A DNA stretch of 23,876 nt, taken from the NCBI GenBank assembly GCA_030148625.1, contig JASBTC010000122.1:1-23876 (forward strand), given 5' to 3'. Origin of the DNA: Sphingobium sp. (GTDB taxonomy: Bacteria > Pseudomonadota > Alphaproteobacteria > Sphingomonadales > Sphingomonadaceae). This document shows positions 7,148-15,297 of the stretch, piece by piece. Position 1 is the first letter of the stretch. Each line of letters opens with the position of its first letter. Under the pieces are notes generated by a model that worked only from the letters and a program-made list of their open reading frames with translations, had not been told where the DNA came from and made no database searches. The position numbers and the translations under genes are program-made.

Positions 7148-8179
7148 TCACTTCACGTCGAACAGCCCATCCTGCCCGGTCTCGGCGGGTGGATTGAGCC
7201 CGAGATGCTTCCAGCCGCGCGAATTCAGGCAACGGCCGCGCGCGGTGCGGGCGATCAGGCCGAGCTGGATCAGATAAGGCTCGATGACTTCCTCGATCGT
7301 GTCGCGCGGCTCCGAAAGGCCGGCGGCGAGCGTTTCCACGCCCACCGGTCCGCCGCGATAGATGTCGGCGATCATCATCAGATAGCGGCGATCCATCGCG
7401 TCGAGGCCGAGCTGGTCGACCTCGAGCCGGTTGAGCGCGGCATCGGCCGCTCTGGCATCGACGGTGGCGGTGCCCGCGACATTGGCGAAATCGCGGACGC
7501 GGCGCAGCAGCCGGCCGGCGATGCGCGGCGTGCCGCGCGCGCGCTTGGCGATCTCGTGCGCGCCGTCCTCGGCAATGGCGAGGTCGAGCAGTCCGGCGGC
7601 GCGGGTCACGACGCGCTCCAGCTCGTCCACGGTGTAGAAATTGAGGCGGACGGGGATGCCGAAACGGTCGCGCAGCGGCGTGGTGAGCAGGCCTTGGCGC
7701 GTGGTGGCGCCGACCAGCGTGAATTTGGGCAGGTCGATCCTGACCGAGCGCGCCGATGGTCCCTCGCCGATCATCAGATCGAGCGCGCGATCCTCCATCG
7801 CCGGATAGAGCACTTCCTCGACCGCCGGATTGAGCCGGTGGATCTCGTCGATGAACAGGACGTCGCCGTCCTCCAAATTGGTCAGCAGCGCCGCGAGATC
7901 GCCCGATTTGGCGATGACCGGGCCCGATGTGGCGCGGAATCCTACGCCGAGTTCGCGCGCGATGATCTGGGCGAGCGTGGTCTTGCCCAGTCCCGGCGGG
8001 CCGAAGAACAGGACATGGTCGAGTGCATCGCCGCGTGCGCGCGCCGCCGAGATGAACACGCGCAGATTCTCGCGCGCGGCCTTTTGCCCGACGAACTCAT
8101 CCAGGGATTTGGGGCGTAGCGCGGCATCCACGTCCTCGGGACGGCGATCGCCGGAAATGATGCGCTGGGGCTGTTCCAC
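7148..8179 (-). CDS. ruvB: Holliday junction branch migration helicase RuvB
   Basis: The 343-residue protein is the AAA+ motor that drives branch migration with RuvA. Walker A is GPPGLGKTT (about 60-68), Walker B is LFIDEIHRL, sensor 1 lies in [10 protein letters not shown] and the arginine finger region is LRDRFG. The C-terminal winged-helix DNA-binding domain ends [18 protein letters not shown] chose the GTG at 8179 because the family begins close to [27 protein letters not shown]. The open frame extends to 8290, but the extra 37 residues are not family-like. No strong ribosome binding site is visible at the GTG. Unlike the usual ruvA-ruvB operon, the plus-strand dipeptidase gene separates it from ruvA, so ruvB needs its own promoter, probably in 8180-8290. 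Confidence 0.96.
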   Translation of the reverse strand: MEQPQRIISGDRRPEDVDAALRPKSLDEFVGQKAARENLRVFISAARARGDALDHVLFFGPPGLGKTTLAQIIARELGVGFRATSGPVIAKSGDLAALLTNLEDGDVLFIDEIHRLNPAVEEVLYPAMEDRALDLMIGEGPSARSVRIDLPKFTLVGATTRQGLLTTPLRDRFGIPVRLNFYTVDELERVVTRAAGLLDLAIAEDGAHEIAKRARGTPRIAGRLLRRVRDFANVAGTATVDARAADAALNRLEVDQLGLDAMDRRYLMMIADIYRGGPVGVETLAAGLSEPRDTIEEVIEPYLIQLGLIARTARGRCLNSRGWKHLGLNPPAETGQDGLFDVK

Positions 8180-8231
8180 GCGCCAGCCATAGCGCAAGCC
8201 CGGGCGCTGTCGAACCCCATCTCTGCATCGC

Positions 8232-8259
8232 TTGAGCAACCGTGGGCCGATGCTACTAT
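8232..8259 (+). promoter_or_regulatory. Candidate promoter of the dipeptidase gene
   Basis: TTGAGC (8232-8237) and TACTAT (8254-8259) are separated by 16 bp and lie 30 bp upstream of the ATG at 8289. Both boxes are one or two changes from sigma-70 consensus. This is a visual match only; the same interval must also contain the divergent ruvB promoter. Confidence 0.4.
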
Positions 8260-8262
8260 ATT

Positions 8263-8278
8263 CCGATTCGAAAATCGG
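8263..8278 (+). promoter_or_regulatory. Perfect small palindrome in the leader of the dipeptidase gene
   Basis: CCGATT-CGAA-AATCGG forms a perfect 6-bp stem with a 4-base loop between the candidate -10 box and the start codon. Its 3' arm overlaps the G-rich ribosome binding site (8277-8283). It could be an RNA hairpin affecting translation or a protein-binding site; nothing here decides between them. Confidence 0.4.
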
Positions 8279-8288
8279 GGGGATTGCC

Positions 8289-9398
8289 ATGGACCGTCGT
8301 CACTTCATGCTCGGGACCGGCGCTGCCGCGGCGACGCTTGCTCTTGGTGGTCCGGGTTTCGCCGCGCCGGCGGATGCGGGTATTCTCATCGACGGCATGT
8401 CGGGGCTGAGCGGTTTCGAAGAGAAGGATGGCCGGTCGGTGCCGACCAAGGCACTTGTCGACGCGATCCGCGGCGGCAAGCTGACCGCACTCAGCCAGAC
8501 GATGGGCGAAGTCGGCAATGGCCCCGAACGCTTTCTGAAGGCGGTCAAGGAAATCGCCGACATGGACCGGCTGATCGCCGAAAATTCCGCATTGCTGGTG
8601 AAGATCGACAGTGCGGCGGATCTGCGCGCGGCAAAGGCGAGCCGGCGACTGGGCATGATCTATAATTTCCAGGACACGACCGCGCTTGAAGGCGATGTTT
8701 CGCGCGTCGCGCTGTTCAAGACGCTTGGTCTGCGTATCCAGCAACTCACCTACAACAAGCGCAATCTGGCGGGTGACGGCTGTCTCGAGCCCGGCAATGG
8801 CGGCATCTCGGATTTCGGCCGGCAGGTGATTGCGGAGGTCAATGCCAATCGGCTGCTGCTCGATCTCAGCCATTCCAGCCAGCGGACGATCGCGGAAGGG
8901 ATCGCGGCGAGCAAGGCACCGCCCGCGATCACGCACACCGGTTGTCGCGACCTCGTCGATTTCCCGCGCAACACCTTCGATCGCGAGATGCGCGCGGTGG
9001 CCGACAAGGGCGGCGTCGTCGGCATCTATCTGATGCCGTTCCTGCGGCCAAAGGGGCAGCCGGGTCGCGAGGATTTGCTCCGCCATCTCGATCATGCGGT
9101 GAAGGTGGCGGGTGAGGATCATGTGAGCATCGGTACCGACGGTCCGCTGACGGGCTTCGTCGTCGACGATGCGGCGCGCAAGGCGCAGCGCGAATTCTAC
9201 GAGGATCGCGCCAAACGCGGCATCGCGGCGCCCGGTGAGGCGGCCGATGTGATGAACCTGGTCGAAGGCTATAACGATGTCGACCGGATGGAAAACATTG
9301 CGGCCGACCTCAAGGCGCGGGGCTGGACCGCGGCCCGGATCGACAAGGTGCTGGGCGGCAATCTCCTGCGATTGTTTGGAGATGTCTGGGGCGGGTAA
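8289..9398 (+). CDS. Tat-exported M19 (membrane dipeptidase) family protein with altered metal site
   Basis: The 369-residue protein starts with a twin-arginine signal ([21 protein letters not shown]), so it is exported folded. The body aligns with peptidase M19: LLLDLSHSS with His195, [10 protein letters not shown] with His216 and [11 protein letters not shown] with Asp284 keep the second-half ligands. The first-half ligands are changed. The usual DGHxD motif reads D35-G-M-S-G39, losing His and Asp, and the bridging glutamate position reads Gln128 (NFQDTT). A normal two-zinc site is therefore unlikely; it may be a one-metal enzyme, act on another substrate, or not be a peptidase. I start at ATG 8289, preceded by GGGGGGA. 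It sits between ruvB and ruvA on the opposite strand. Confidence 0.85.
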   Translation: MDRRHFMLGTGAAAATLALGGPGFAAPADAGILIDGMSGLSGFEEKDGRSVPTKALVDAIRGGKLTALSQTMGEVGNGPERFLKAVKEIADMDRLIAENSALLVKIDSAADLRAAKASRRLGMIYNFQDTTALEGDVSRVALFKTLGLRIQQLTYNKRNLAGDGCLEPGNGGISDFGRQVIAEVNANRLLLDLSHSSQRTIAEGIAASKAPPAITHTGCRDLVDFPRNTFDREMRAVADKGGVVGIYLMPFLRPKGQPGREDLLRHLDHAVKVAGEDHVSIGTDGPLTGFVVDDAARKAQREFYEDRAKRGIAAPGEAADVMNLVEGYNDVDRMENIAADLKARGWTAARIDKVLGGNLLRLFGDVWGG

Positions 9399-9409
9399 GC
9401 CCACCGCCC

Positions 9410-9493
9410 CGTCATTCCGGCGAAAGCCGGAATCTCGGTTTTCTGATCACCGGCAAAAGAAGAAGTGAGATTCCGGTTTTCGCCGGAATGACG
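9410..9493. repeat. Paired hairpin repeat at the dipeptidase/ruvA convergent junction
   Basis: Two 27-bp inverted arms (9410-9436 and 9467-9493) each fold on their own; the left arm is the stem ATTCCGGC-GAAA-GCCGGAAT with a GNRA-type loop. The left arm is identical over 27 bp to the left arm of the repeat at 22978-23063. Location just past the dipeptidase stop and before the ruvA stop suggests a bidirectional terminator or a mobile REP-like unit. Confidence 0.85.
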
Positions 9494-9532
9494 AAGTGTA
9501 TGTTGTGCAAAGGTCTCCGCGCGGATCGAACC

Positions 9533-10129
9533 TCAGCGCGCCGCCTTTTTGAGTGCGAGGCGCACCAGCGCGTCGAGGCTGGCGCCGTCGCCGAGTTCGT
9601 CCTCGGCCGCCGCAACGGCATTGCCGGCTTCGGCGGGTTTGAAACCGAGATTGAGCAGCGCCGAAACCGCATCGGCGGCAGCGCCGCCGGGTGCCGCGCT
9701 GACACTTCCGGAAAAGCCGACTGCGATGCCGCCGGCCTTGTCCTTCAATTCCATGACGATGCGTTGCGCCAGCTTGGGCCCGACGCCATTGGCGCGCGCG
9801 ACCATCGCCTTGTCGCCGCGCGCGACCGCCTGCGACAATTCGGCGGGGTCGAGCGTCGAGAGGATGGCGAGTGCGACGCGCGCGCCGACGCCCTGGACGC
9901 TCGTGAGCAGGCGGAACCAGTCGCGCTCGTCGGCCGTGGCGAAGCCCATCAACCGAATCGAATCCTCGGCGACGAGCATTTCGGTATGGATGGTCACGGT
10001 TCCGCCGGTCGGCCCGAGCGCCGTGAGCGTCCGCGACGATGCACCGACGAGATAGCCGACGCCGGCGACGTCGATCACGGCATGGTCGATGCTGGCGCTG
10101 ATGAGCTGTCCGCGGAGCTGTGCAATCAT
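9533..10129 (-). CDS. ruvA: Holliday junction DNA-binding protein RuvA
   Basis: The 198-residue protein has the three RuvA domains. The N-terminal OB-fold ([28 protein letters not shown]) is followed by paired helix-hairpin-helix motifs ([17 protein letters not shown] and [17 protein letters not shown]). A flexible acidic/Ala-rich linker leads to the C-terminal RuvB-contacting helices ([24 protein letters not shown]). RuvA tetramers bind four-way junctions and load RuvB. The ATG at 10129 begins the conserved MIA sequence. Upstream lies a single repeat arm (10156-10180) and a hypothetical membrane-protein gene; downstream the dipeptidase gene converges on it, separating it from ruvB. Confidence 0.97.
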   Translation of the reverse strand: MIAQLRGQLISASIDHAVIDVAGVGYLVGASSRTLTALGPTGGTVTIHTEMLVAEDSIRLMGFATADERDWFRLLTSVQGVGARVALAILSTLDPAELSQAVARGDKAMVARANGVGPKLAQRIVMELKDKAGGIAVGFSGSVSAAPGGAAADAVSALLNLGFKPAEAGNAVAAAEDELGDGASLDALVRLALKKAAR

Positions 10130-10155
10130 ATGAGCTGCTTAACCCGACCCGGTTC

Positions 10156-10180
10156 CGTCATTCCAGCGAAAGCTGGAATC
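10156..10180. repeat. Single REP-like hairpin arm upstream of ruvA
   Basis: This 25-bp sequence is a solitary copy of the arm found at 9410 and 22978. The stem reads ATTCCAGC-GAAA-GCTGGAAT: one G-C pair of the other copies has become A-T on both sides, so the hairpin is kept. No inverted partner is present within the intergenic gap. Confidence 0.75.
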
Positions 10181-10241
10181 CATCGGATTTTAGTGACGCG
10201 CGCCATGTCCTCCGCGCGACTGCCATGGACGGGCCCGTCGA

Positions 10242-10985
10242 TCAGGACTCTGCGTTGCGCGCTCGTGCCAGCGGATCGCAGCGGCGCTTGGCCGCTGGCA
10301 TATCTGGTTCTGCCGCCGCCCATTCCGCTGTTTCAGCACGCTTCTTCCGCCGGGCTGGCGCTGTCGGCCAGACCCTGCGTCCCACTAGGGCGGCGAGCAG
10401 CAACAGGCCGATCGCTTCAAAAAGGCCGACGCTGCTGCCCATCAAGGGCGTGCCATCGAAAATATGGGGCAACAGGCTGCCGATGACGCTGATGGCAAGG
10501 CCCGGGCCGACAAGGATGAGCGCGGCGATCTCGATCGTCTGAAAGATGATGGGGCGTCCGGTAGGTACGGGCGTGCTGGGCAGGCCCGCAAGCTGCGTAT
10601 CGATCCGCCTGTTCAGGCGCCTTACAACCCATGCGTGACGCGCGATCATCAGCAACGGCCACCACATGACGAACAGTGCGGCGACGATGAGCCCCGCCTG
10701 CCCGCGCAGCGCGCCGAGCAGTGGGATCGTGCTGGGGGCAGGCATGAAGACCACGGTCAGAATGAAAATCGGCAAGGTGAGATTGAGTCCCACGCGCAAC
10801 TGTTGGTTGACGGGGCGCATCGTCTCGGTGAAATCCTCGACGATCGCGTCCCACTGGCGCGGAGTGACGATGGCCGCCGAACGGCCGTCGCTCGACAGCA
10901 GGCACAAGGATCCGTCGGGCGTGCGAAAGTGGCGATGGCGCAATCGCCGTTCAGCCGCCGCGCCAAGCGGTTTTTCGCTAATCAT
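10242..10985 (-). CDS. Hypothetical four-helix membrane protein between ruvC and ruvA
   Basis: The 247-residue protein starts at ATG 10985 (MISEKPLGAAAERR). It has a soluble N-terminal part (about 1-65), then four hydrophobic segments: about 67-85 (LNLTLPIFILTVVFM), 95-113 (GLIVAALFVMWWPLLMIA), 149-175 (IEIAALILVGPGLAISVIGSLL) and 187-203 (GLFEAIGLLLLAALVG). A basic tail (RRVWPTAPARRKKR) follows the last segment. I recognise no family. It lies in the same direction as ruvC and ruvA, with gaps of 64 and 112 bp, so it may be in the same transcript. Its place between two recombination genes probably reflects insertion rather than shared function. Confidence 0.75.
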   Translation of the reverse strand: MISEKPLGAAAERRLRHRHFRTPDGSLCLLSSDGRSAAIVTPRQWDAIVEDFTETMRPVNQQLRVGLNLTLPIFILTVVFMPAPSTIPLLGALRGQAGLIVAALFVMWWPLLMIARHAWVVRRLNRRIDTQLAGLPSTPVPTGRPIIFQTIEIAALILVGPGLAISVIGSLLPHIFDGTPLMGSSVGLFEAIGLLLLAALVGRRVWPTAPARRKKRAETAEWAAAEPDMPAAKRRCDPLARARNAES

Positions 10986-11049
10986 CGATGGATTCTCGTC
11001 ATTCCAGGGCCCCCGCGATCGACCATGCGGGCAGTGCGATGAGAAATCG

Positions 11050-11550
11050 TTAAAATCCGCGCCGACCCGTCATCCGCCGCGCGCTGGCCATATGATGGGC
11101 ATGGGTGATGGCGACGGCCAGTGCGTCGGCGGCGTCGGCGCCGGCGATCTTCGCGCCGGGCAGCAGGCGGGCGACCATGGCATGGACCTGCGCCTTTTCC
11201 GCCGCACCGGTTCCGACGATCGCCTTCTTCACCAGCCTTGCGGCATATTCGCCGACCACACAGCCCGAACGCGCCGCCGCGAGCAGGCAGATGCCGCGCG
11301 CCTGGCCCAGTTTGAGCGTCGATTGCGGATTGACGTTGACGAACACCTCCTCGACCGCCGCGCCGTCGGGACGGTGCCGGAGGATGAGATCGGTCAGCGC
11401 GGCATCGAGCGCGAGCAGCCGCTCGGGCAAGGGGGCCGCGCGATCGGTCTTGATCTGGCCATTGGCGATATGGCTCAGTCGGTTGCCCTCCGCGGCGATG
11501 ACACCCCAGCCGGTGATGGCCAGCCCGGGATCGAGGCCGAGCAGGACCAT
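11050..11550 (-). CDS. ruvC: Crossover junction endodeoxyribonuclease RuvC
   Basis: The 166-residue protein is the Holliday junction resolvase. The catalytic acids are visible: Asp in [14 protein letters not shown] (about residue 7), Glu in [12 protein letters not shown] and Asp residues in [16 protein letters not shown] near the C-terminus. The fold is RNase H-like and dimeric. I chose ATG 11550 because the family starts within a few residues of the LGLDPG motif. The frame extends to 11598 and would overlap yebC by 8 bp, an alternative start that cannot be excluded. It follows yebC with a gap of about 40 bp, the usual alphaproteobacterial order. Confidence 0.96.
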   Translation of the reverse strand: MVLLGLDPGLAITGWGVIAAEGNRLSHIANGQIKTDRAAPLPERLLALDAALTDLILRHRPDGAAVEEVFVNVNPQSTLKLGQARGICLLAAARSGCVVGEYAARLVKKAIVGTGAAEKAQVHAMVARLLPGAKIAGADAADALAVAITHAHHMASARRMTGRRGF

Positions 11551-11590
11551 CGAAAACCCGCCCCCGGAACGGGGCGGCGCTGAAGGCAGA

Positions 11591-12331
11591 TCAGCCAAGC
11601 TTTTCCATCACCTCGTCGGGCACTTCGTAATTGCCCCAGACGGTCTGGACGTCGTCGTCGTCGTCGAGCACGTCGATCAGCTTGAGCAGACTGCCCGCGG
11701 TGTCGGCATCGACGACGACCTTGGTCTGTGGACGCCATGCAAGCTTGGCGCTTTCGGGTTCGCCCAGCACCGATTCGAGGGCCTTGGCGACTTCGTGCAG
11801 CATATCCTGCGCGGTCCAGATCTCATGGCCCTCGTCGGAGACGACGTCTTCGGCGCCTGCCTCCAGCGCGGCTTCGAACACCTTCTCCGCATCGCCCGCC
11901 TTTTCGGGATATTCGATCAGCCCCATCCGGTCGAAACCATGGCTCACCGATCCGCTGGCGCCCAGATTGCCGCCATTCTTCGAGAATGCGGTACGGACAT
12001 TGGTCGCGGTGCGATTGCGATTGTCCGACAGCGCCTCGACGATCAGCGAGACGCCGCCCGGGCCGAAGCCCTCATAGCGGATCTCTTCATAATCCTCGCC
12101 GCCCGCCTGGCTCGCCTTGTCGATCGCGCGCTGGATATTGTCCTTGGGCATGGATTGCGCGCGCGCGGCGTTGATCGCGAGGCGCAGGCGCGGGTTCATG
12201 TCCGGATCGGGCATGCCCATCTTCGCCGCCACGGTGAGCTCGCGGCTCAGCTTGGAGAAGGACGCCGCGCGCTTCTTATCCTGCGCGCCCTTGCGGTGCA
12301 TGATGTTCTTGAATTTGCTATGGCCTGCCAT
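11591..12331 (-). CDS. yebC: YebC/PmpR (TACO1) family protein
   Basis: The 246-residue protein begins with the family signature [22 protein letters not shown], followed by [13 protein letters not shown] and [28 protein letters not shown]. The middle domain has [22 protein letters not shown] and [11 protein letters not shown]. The family is described both as DNA-binding transcriptional regulators and, more recently, as ribosome-associated factors that help translation of difficult (for example proline-rich) motifs. Sequence does not settle which role applies here. It heads the yebC-ruvC-ruvA set, as in many alphaproteobacteria. The ATG at 12331 is fixed by the signature. Confidence 0.96.
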   Translation of the reverse strand: MAGHSKFKNIMHRKGAQDKKRAASFSKLSRELTVAAKMGMPDPDMNPRLRLAINAARAQSMPKDNIQRAIDKASQAGGEDYEEIRYEGFGPGGVSLIVEALSDNRNRTATNVRTAFSKNGGNLGASGSVSHGFDRMGLIEYPEKAGDAEKVFEAALEAGAEDVVSDEGHEIWTAQDMLHEVAKALESVLGEPESAKLAWRPQTKVVVDADTAGSLLKLIDVLDDDDDVQTVWGNYEVPDEVMEKLG

Positions 12332-12738
12332 CGGAACCTGGATCTGCTGAGTGTTCGGTGGGCGAGGGCACTAGCGGAACGGGCAGGGTCAGGGCAACTG
12401 TTTGCTCGATCGGACGCGTTTCCCGCGGCGCAGTCTCATGATCGTGCGGACCATGATGGCCAATCCTCCTTTCGACATTCCGGACAGACATCCTCCCGAT
12501 ACGATTGTCGCCGACATCGGCATCGCCGCCCCACTGCCCGGCATGATCGCCCTGCCAAGCTGGCCATTCGCGCTCTTGTAAAGCCGCTGGAGTCTGATAA
12601 ATAAAACTGAGATCAATATCATATATGGATGCTCTTCTTGCGATCAGGCACCCGTCTCACCACGCAAATCATGACTTGTGACTCCGATGCTTCGACCGGG
12701 CCGGTGGCGGGACATGGCCGGTGCGCGGAACGCCGTCG
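12332..12738. other. Intergenic region between yebC and the acylase gene
   Basis: This 407-bp gap separates the housekeeping block from the accessory region. It holds the divergent promoters of yebC and the acylase, which I cannot place with confidence. It also holds an AT-rich stretch (12590-12625) unlike its surroundings and an operator-like palindrome (12607-12622). A 47-codon frame on the plus strand (12438-12581, MIVRTMMANPPFDIPDRHPP...) and a 77-codon frame on the minus strand (12389-12622) are present. Neither has a ribosome binding site or a recognisable product, so I do not call them genes. Confidence 0.5.
12607..12622. promoter_or_regulatory. Weaker copy of the TetR-type operator upstream of the acylase gene
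   Basis: CTGAGATCAATATCAT matches 12 of 16 positions of the palindrome at 17236-17251 (read on the minus strand TTGAGGTCAATCTCAA), including the central TCAAT. It lies in the AT-rich stretch 117 bp upstream of the acylase start codon. It may place the acylase in the same regulon. A match this loose could be chance in 24 kb, so the position is the main support. Confidence 0.4.
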
Positions 12739-15138
12739 ATGAGCTGGTTGCGCCGTGCCGGGCGCTATGCGCTTTATGGCATGGGCGGCCTTGCCGCATT
12801 GGCGGCCGTCGCGATCGGTGGCGGATATGTCTGGTTGCGTGGCTCGCTTCCTACCTATTCCGGCACGATCGCGCTCGACGGCATCGGCGCGGATGTGGAG
12901 ATCGTGCGCGATCGCCAGGCGGTGCCGCATATCTTCGCGCGCTCGCGCGCCGACGCTTTTTTCGGGCTGGGCTATGTCCATGCGCAGGATCGGCTGTGGC
13001 AGCTCGAAATGGCTCGCCGCGCGGGCAGGGGGCGTCTCGCCGAGGCAGTGGGCGCCGATGGGCTCGCGACCGACATGCTGGTCGCCGCGCTCGATCTCGA
13101 TCGCGTCGCGGCGCGCACCGATGCCCGCAACGATATCGGCACCAAAGCCGCGATCCGCGCCTATGTCGCCGGGATCAACAAGGCGATCGATACGCGCAAG
13201 GGGCCGCTGCCGCCCGAATTCCTGCTGCTCGGCATCAAGCCGGAGCATTGGAGCGAAAGCGATGTGAACCGGCTGGGCGGGCTCGCCGCGCTCGGCTTCG
13301 GGGACTGGCGCGACGAACTCATGCGTGCGCGCCTCGTCGCGCGGATCGGCTGTGGCCGGATCCGCGATCTTTACGCCTCGCCGGACGATCAGGGCCCCGT
13401 CACCTATGCAGGCGTGGCCGCCGACAATGGCAGCCGCGCCGAGACTTGTGGCGCGATCCGCTTCTCCGGCAAGGCGACGGCGGCGATCCCCGCTTTGCCT
13501 TTCGGCCGCGCGCTTCCCGCCTCGAACAGTTGGGCGATCGCCGGCGCGCGCACGGCGAGCGGCAAGCCGATGCTTGCCAACGATCCGCACGGCCCGCTCG
13601 GCGCGCCCGCCGACTATTATCCGGTCCGAATGATATGGCCGGGGTTTGAGCTGGTCGGTGCGTCGCGACCGGGATCGCCGGTGATCGCCAGCGGACGCAA
13701 TCCCGATATCGCCTGGGGCGTCACCGACATGATGGCGGACCAGACCGATCTGTTCGTCGAGCGCGTCGATCCGGCCGATCCGCAACGCTATCTCACGCCA
13801 TCGGGCTCGGCGCGGTTCGGCATGCGCCGCGTCCTCATCCCGGTGCGCGGCGCGGCGCCGAAGCAGGTCATGCTCAGATATACCCGCCACGGCATGGTGA
13901 TTTCCGATCTCGACAAGGATGCCGCGGCTTTGCTCGGCGACCAGATCGGCCCGGGCCATGTCATCGCGCTGGCCGGTCTCGATTTCCCCGACGGCAACCC
14001 GCTCGTCAAGGCGTTCCTGGCTATGGCGGAAGCGCGCGACTGGGCGGGATTCCGGACGGCGGCGCGCGATTTCGGGCTGCAGCACAATTTCGCCTATGCC
14101 GATCGCGCCGGCACGGTTGCGATGCTTTCGGCGGGCCATTTGCCGCTGCGCCGCGGAGATGGCTTCCTTCCAGTTCCCGGCTGGGACGCACGCTTCGATT
14201 GGCAGGGCTTCATCGCGCCCGATGCGTGGCCTGCCGAGCATATGCCGGACGCTGGCTTCATCGCCAACGCCAATAACCGCCTGGTCGCGGGCAGGGGCGG
14301 ATCGCTCGACAGCGCGAGCTTCGAACCCGGCTGGCGCGCGGCGCGGATCGGCGCGGTGCTCGCGCGGACGGCCAGGGCCGATGTCAGGAGCCAGGTCGCG
14401 CTCCAGACCGATATCGTCTCTGCGCAGGTTGAGGCGCTCCGCCCCATTCTTCTGGCAATGCGGCCGGGCCGCGACGCGGTCCGCGCGCGGACCATGCTCC
14501 TTGCCTGGAACGGCGCGATGGCCGCCGATCGCCCCGAACCGCTGATCTGGGCCGCATGGCAGCGCGCGCTCGGCCGCAAGCTGCTCCGGCCCGCGCTGGG
14601 ACCGCTTGCCGAGACCTGGCTCGCAGACAAGCGCCCGCGCCTCGATCGGCTGCTGCGGCCCGGCAGCCCCTGGTGCGGCGATTGTACCGCGCTTGCGGCG
14701 TCGGCGCTGGACGAGGCGATCGCGGATCTCGGACGCGAACAGGGAAGCGACATGGCCGCGTGGCACTGGGGCCGCGTCCACCGGGCGACCTTTCGTCACG
14801 ACATCTTCGCCGGTCTGCCGCTGATCGGGCGGCTGGTCACGCCGCGCGTGCCGGCGGGTGGCGACGCCTTCACGGTCAATGCCGGGGAAGGCAAGCTGTG
14901 GAGCGACGATCCGTGGACCGATGTCTATGGCCCGCGCTACCGCCAGATCATCGATCTCGCCGCACCCGAGCGCAGCCTGTTCATGATCGCGCCCGGCATT
15001 TCGGGCAATCCGCTCTCGCCATGGTTCGGCCATCTCGCCGGATCGTGGAGCGAAGGACGCTATTTCACGCTGGCGGGCGACGCCGCGTCGCTGCGCAAGA
15101 CTGGCGGGGGTGATCTGATCCTGCGGCGGAAGCGTTGA
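12739..15138 (+). CDS. Penicillin-acylase family Ntn hydrolase, membrane-anchored
   Basis: The 799-residue precursor has an N-terminal hydrophobic anchor or uncleaved signal (about 10-33, YALYGMGGLAALAAVAIGGGYVW). An alpha chain follows with VEIVRDRQAVPHIFA and FGLGYVHAQDRLWQLEMARR (about 75-94). The autocatalytic cleavage site is before Ser262 in PASNSWAIAG, the new N-terminal nucleophile of the beta chain. HNFAYADRAGTVAM carries the oxyanion-hole asparagine region. Family members cleave N-acyl amides: beta-lactam side chains, acyl-homoserine lactones, or N-acylated peptides. Which applies is not readable here. ATG 12739 is preferred over GTG 12721, with a weak purine-rich site upstream. It converges with the CocE-type gene and may share its TetR control. 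Confidence 0.92.
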   Translation: MSWLRRAGRYALYGMGGLAALAAVAIGGGYVWLRGSLPTYSGTIALDGIGADVEIVRDRQAVPHIFARSRADAFFGLGYVHAQDRLWQLEMARRAGRGRLAEAVGADGLATDMLVAALDLDRVAARTDARNDIGTKAAIRAYVAGINKAIDTRKGPLPPEFLLLGIKPEHWSESDVNRLGGLAALGFGDWRDELMRARLVARIGCGRIRDLYASPDDQGPVTYAGVAADNGSRAETCGAIRFSGKATAAIPALPFGRALPASNSWAIAGARTASGKPMLANDPHGPLGAPADYYPVRMIWPGFELVGASRPGSPVIASGRNPDIAWGVTDMMADQTDLFVERVDPADPQRYLTPSGSARFGMRRVLIPVRGAAPKQVMLRYTRHGMVISDLDKDAAALLGDQIGPGHVIALAGLDFPDGNPLVKAFLAMAEARDWAGFRTAARDFGLQHNFAYADRAGTVAMLSAGHLPLRRGDGFLPVPGWDARFDWQGFIAPDAWPAEHMPDAGFIANANNRLVAGRGGSLDSASFEPGWRAARIGAVLARTARADVRSQVALQTDIVSAQVEALRPILLAMRPGRDAVRARTMLLAWNGAMAADRPEPLIWAAWQRALGRKLLRPALGPLAETWLADKRPRLDRLLRPGSPWCGDCTALAASALDEAIADLGREQGSDMAAWHWGRVHRATFRHDIFAGLPLIGRLVTPRVPAGGDAFTVNAGEGKLWSDDPWTDVYGPRYRQIIDLAAPERSLFMIAPGISGNPLSPWFGHLAGSWSEGRYFTLAGDAASLRKTGGGDLILRRKR

Positions 15139-15169
15139 ATGTCGATATTGATCTCGCTGGACACACCGT

Positions 15170-15260
15170 CGTCATGCTGAACTTGTTTCAGCATCCATGC
15201 TGCAACCTGCGCCATCGCATCGGTTTGCAACATGGACCCTGAAACAAGTTCAGGGTGACG
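15170..15260. repeat. Paired hairpin repeat at the acylase/CocE convergent junction
   Basis: Two 30-bp inverted arms (15170-15199 and 15231-15260) share the core CTGAACTTGTTTCAG. The pairs at the base of each hairpin differ between arms but in a compensated way: TG...CA in the left arm and CC...GG in the right. The individual hairpins are therefore kept although the sequence changed. It lies between two converging genes and may act as a bidirectional terminator. Confidence 0.85.
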
Positions 15261-15297
15261 ATGTGAGAAGGGTGTGATCTTCTGATCCGCGCCCCGC

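Noticed and set aside
8256..9404. A 382-codon minus-strand open frame opposite the dipeptidase homologue.
   Set aside because: The plus strand has a Tat signal, conserved M19 motifs and a ribosome binding site; the minus frame has none of these and is a GC-rich shadow.
12438..12581. A 47-codon plus-strand frame (and a 77-codon minus-strand frame at 12389-12622) in the gap between yebC and the acylase gene.
   Set aside because: No ribosome binding site, no recognised family, and the two frames contradict each other. Kept only as a note on the intergenic region.
12619..15033. An 804-codon open frame on the minus strand antisense to the penicillin-acylase gene.
   Set aside because: It lacks any recognisable domain and is Arg/Ala/Asp-rich, as expected for the antisense of a high-GC gene. 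The plus-strand frame has complete acylase motifs.
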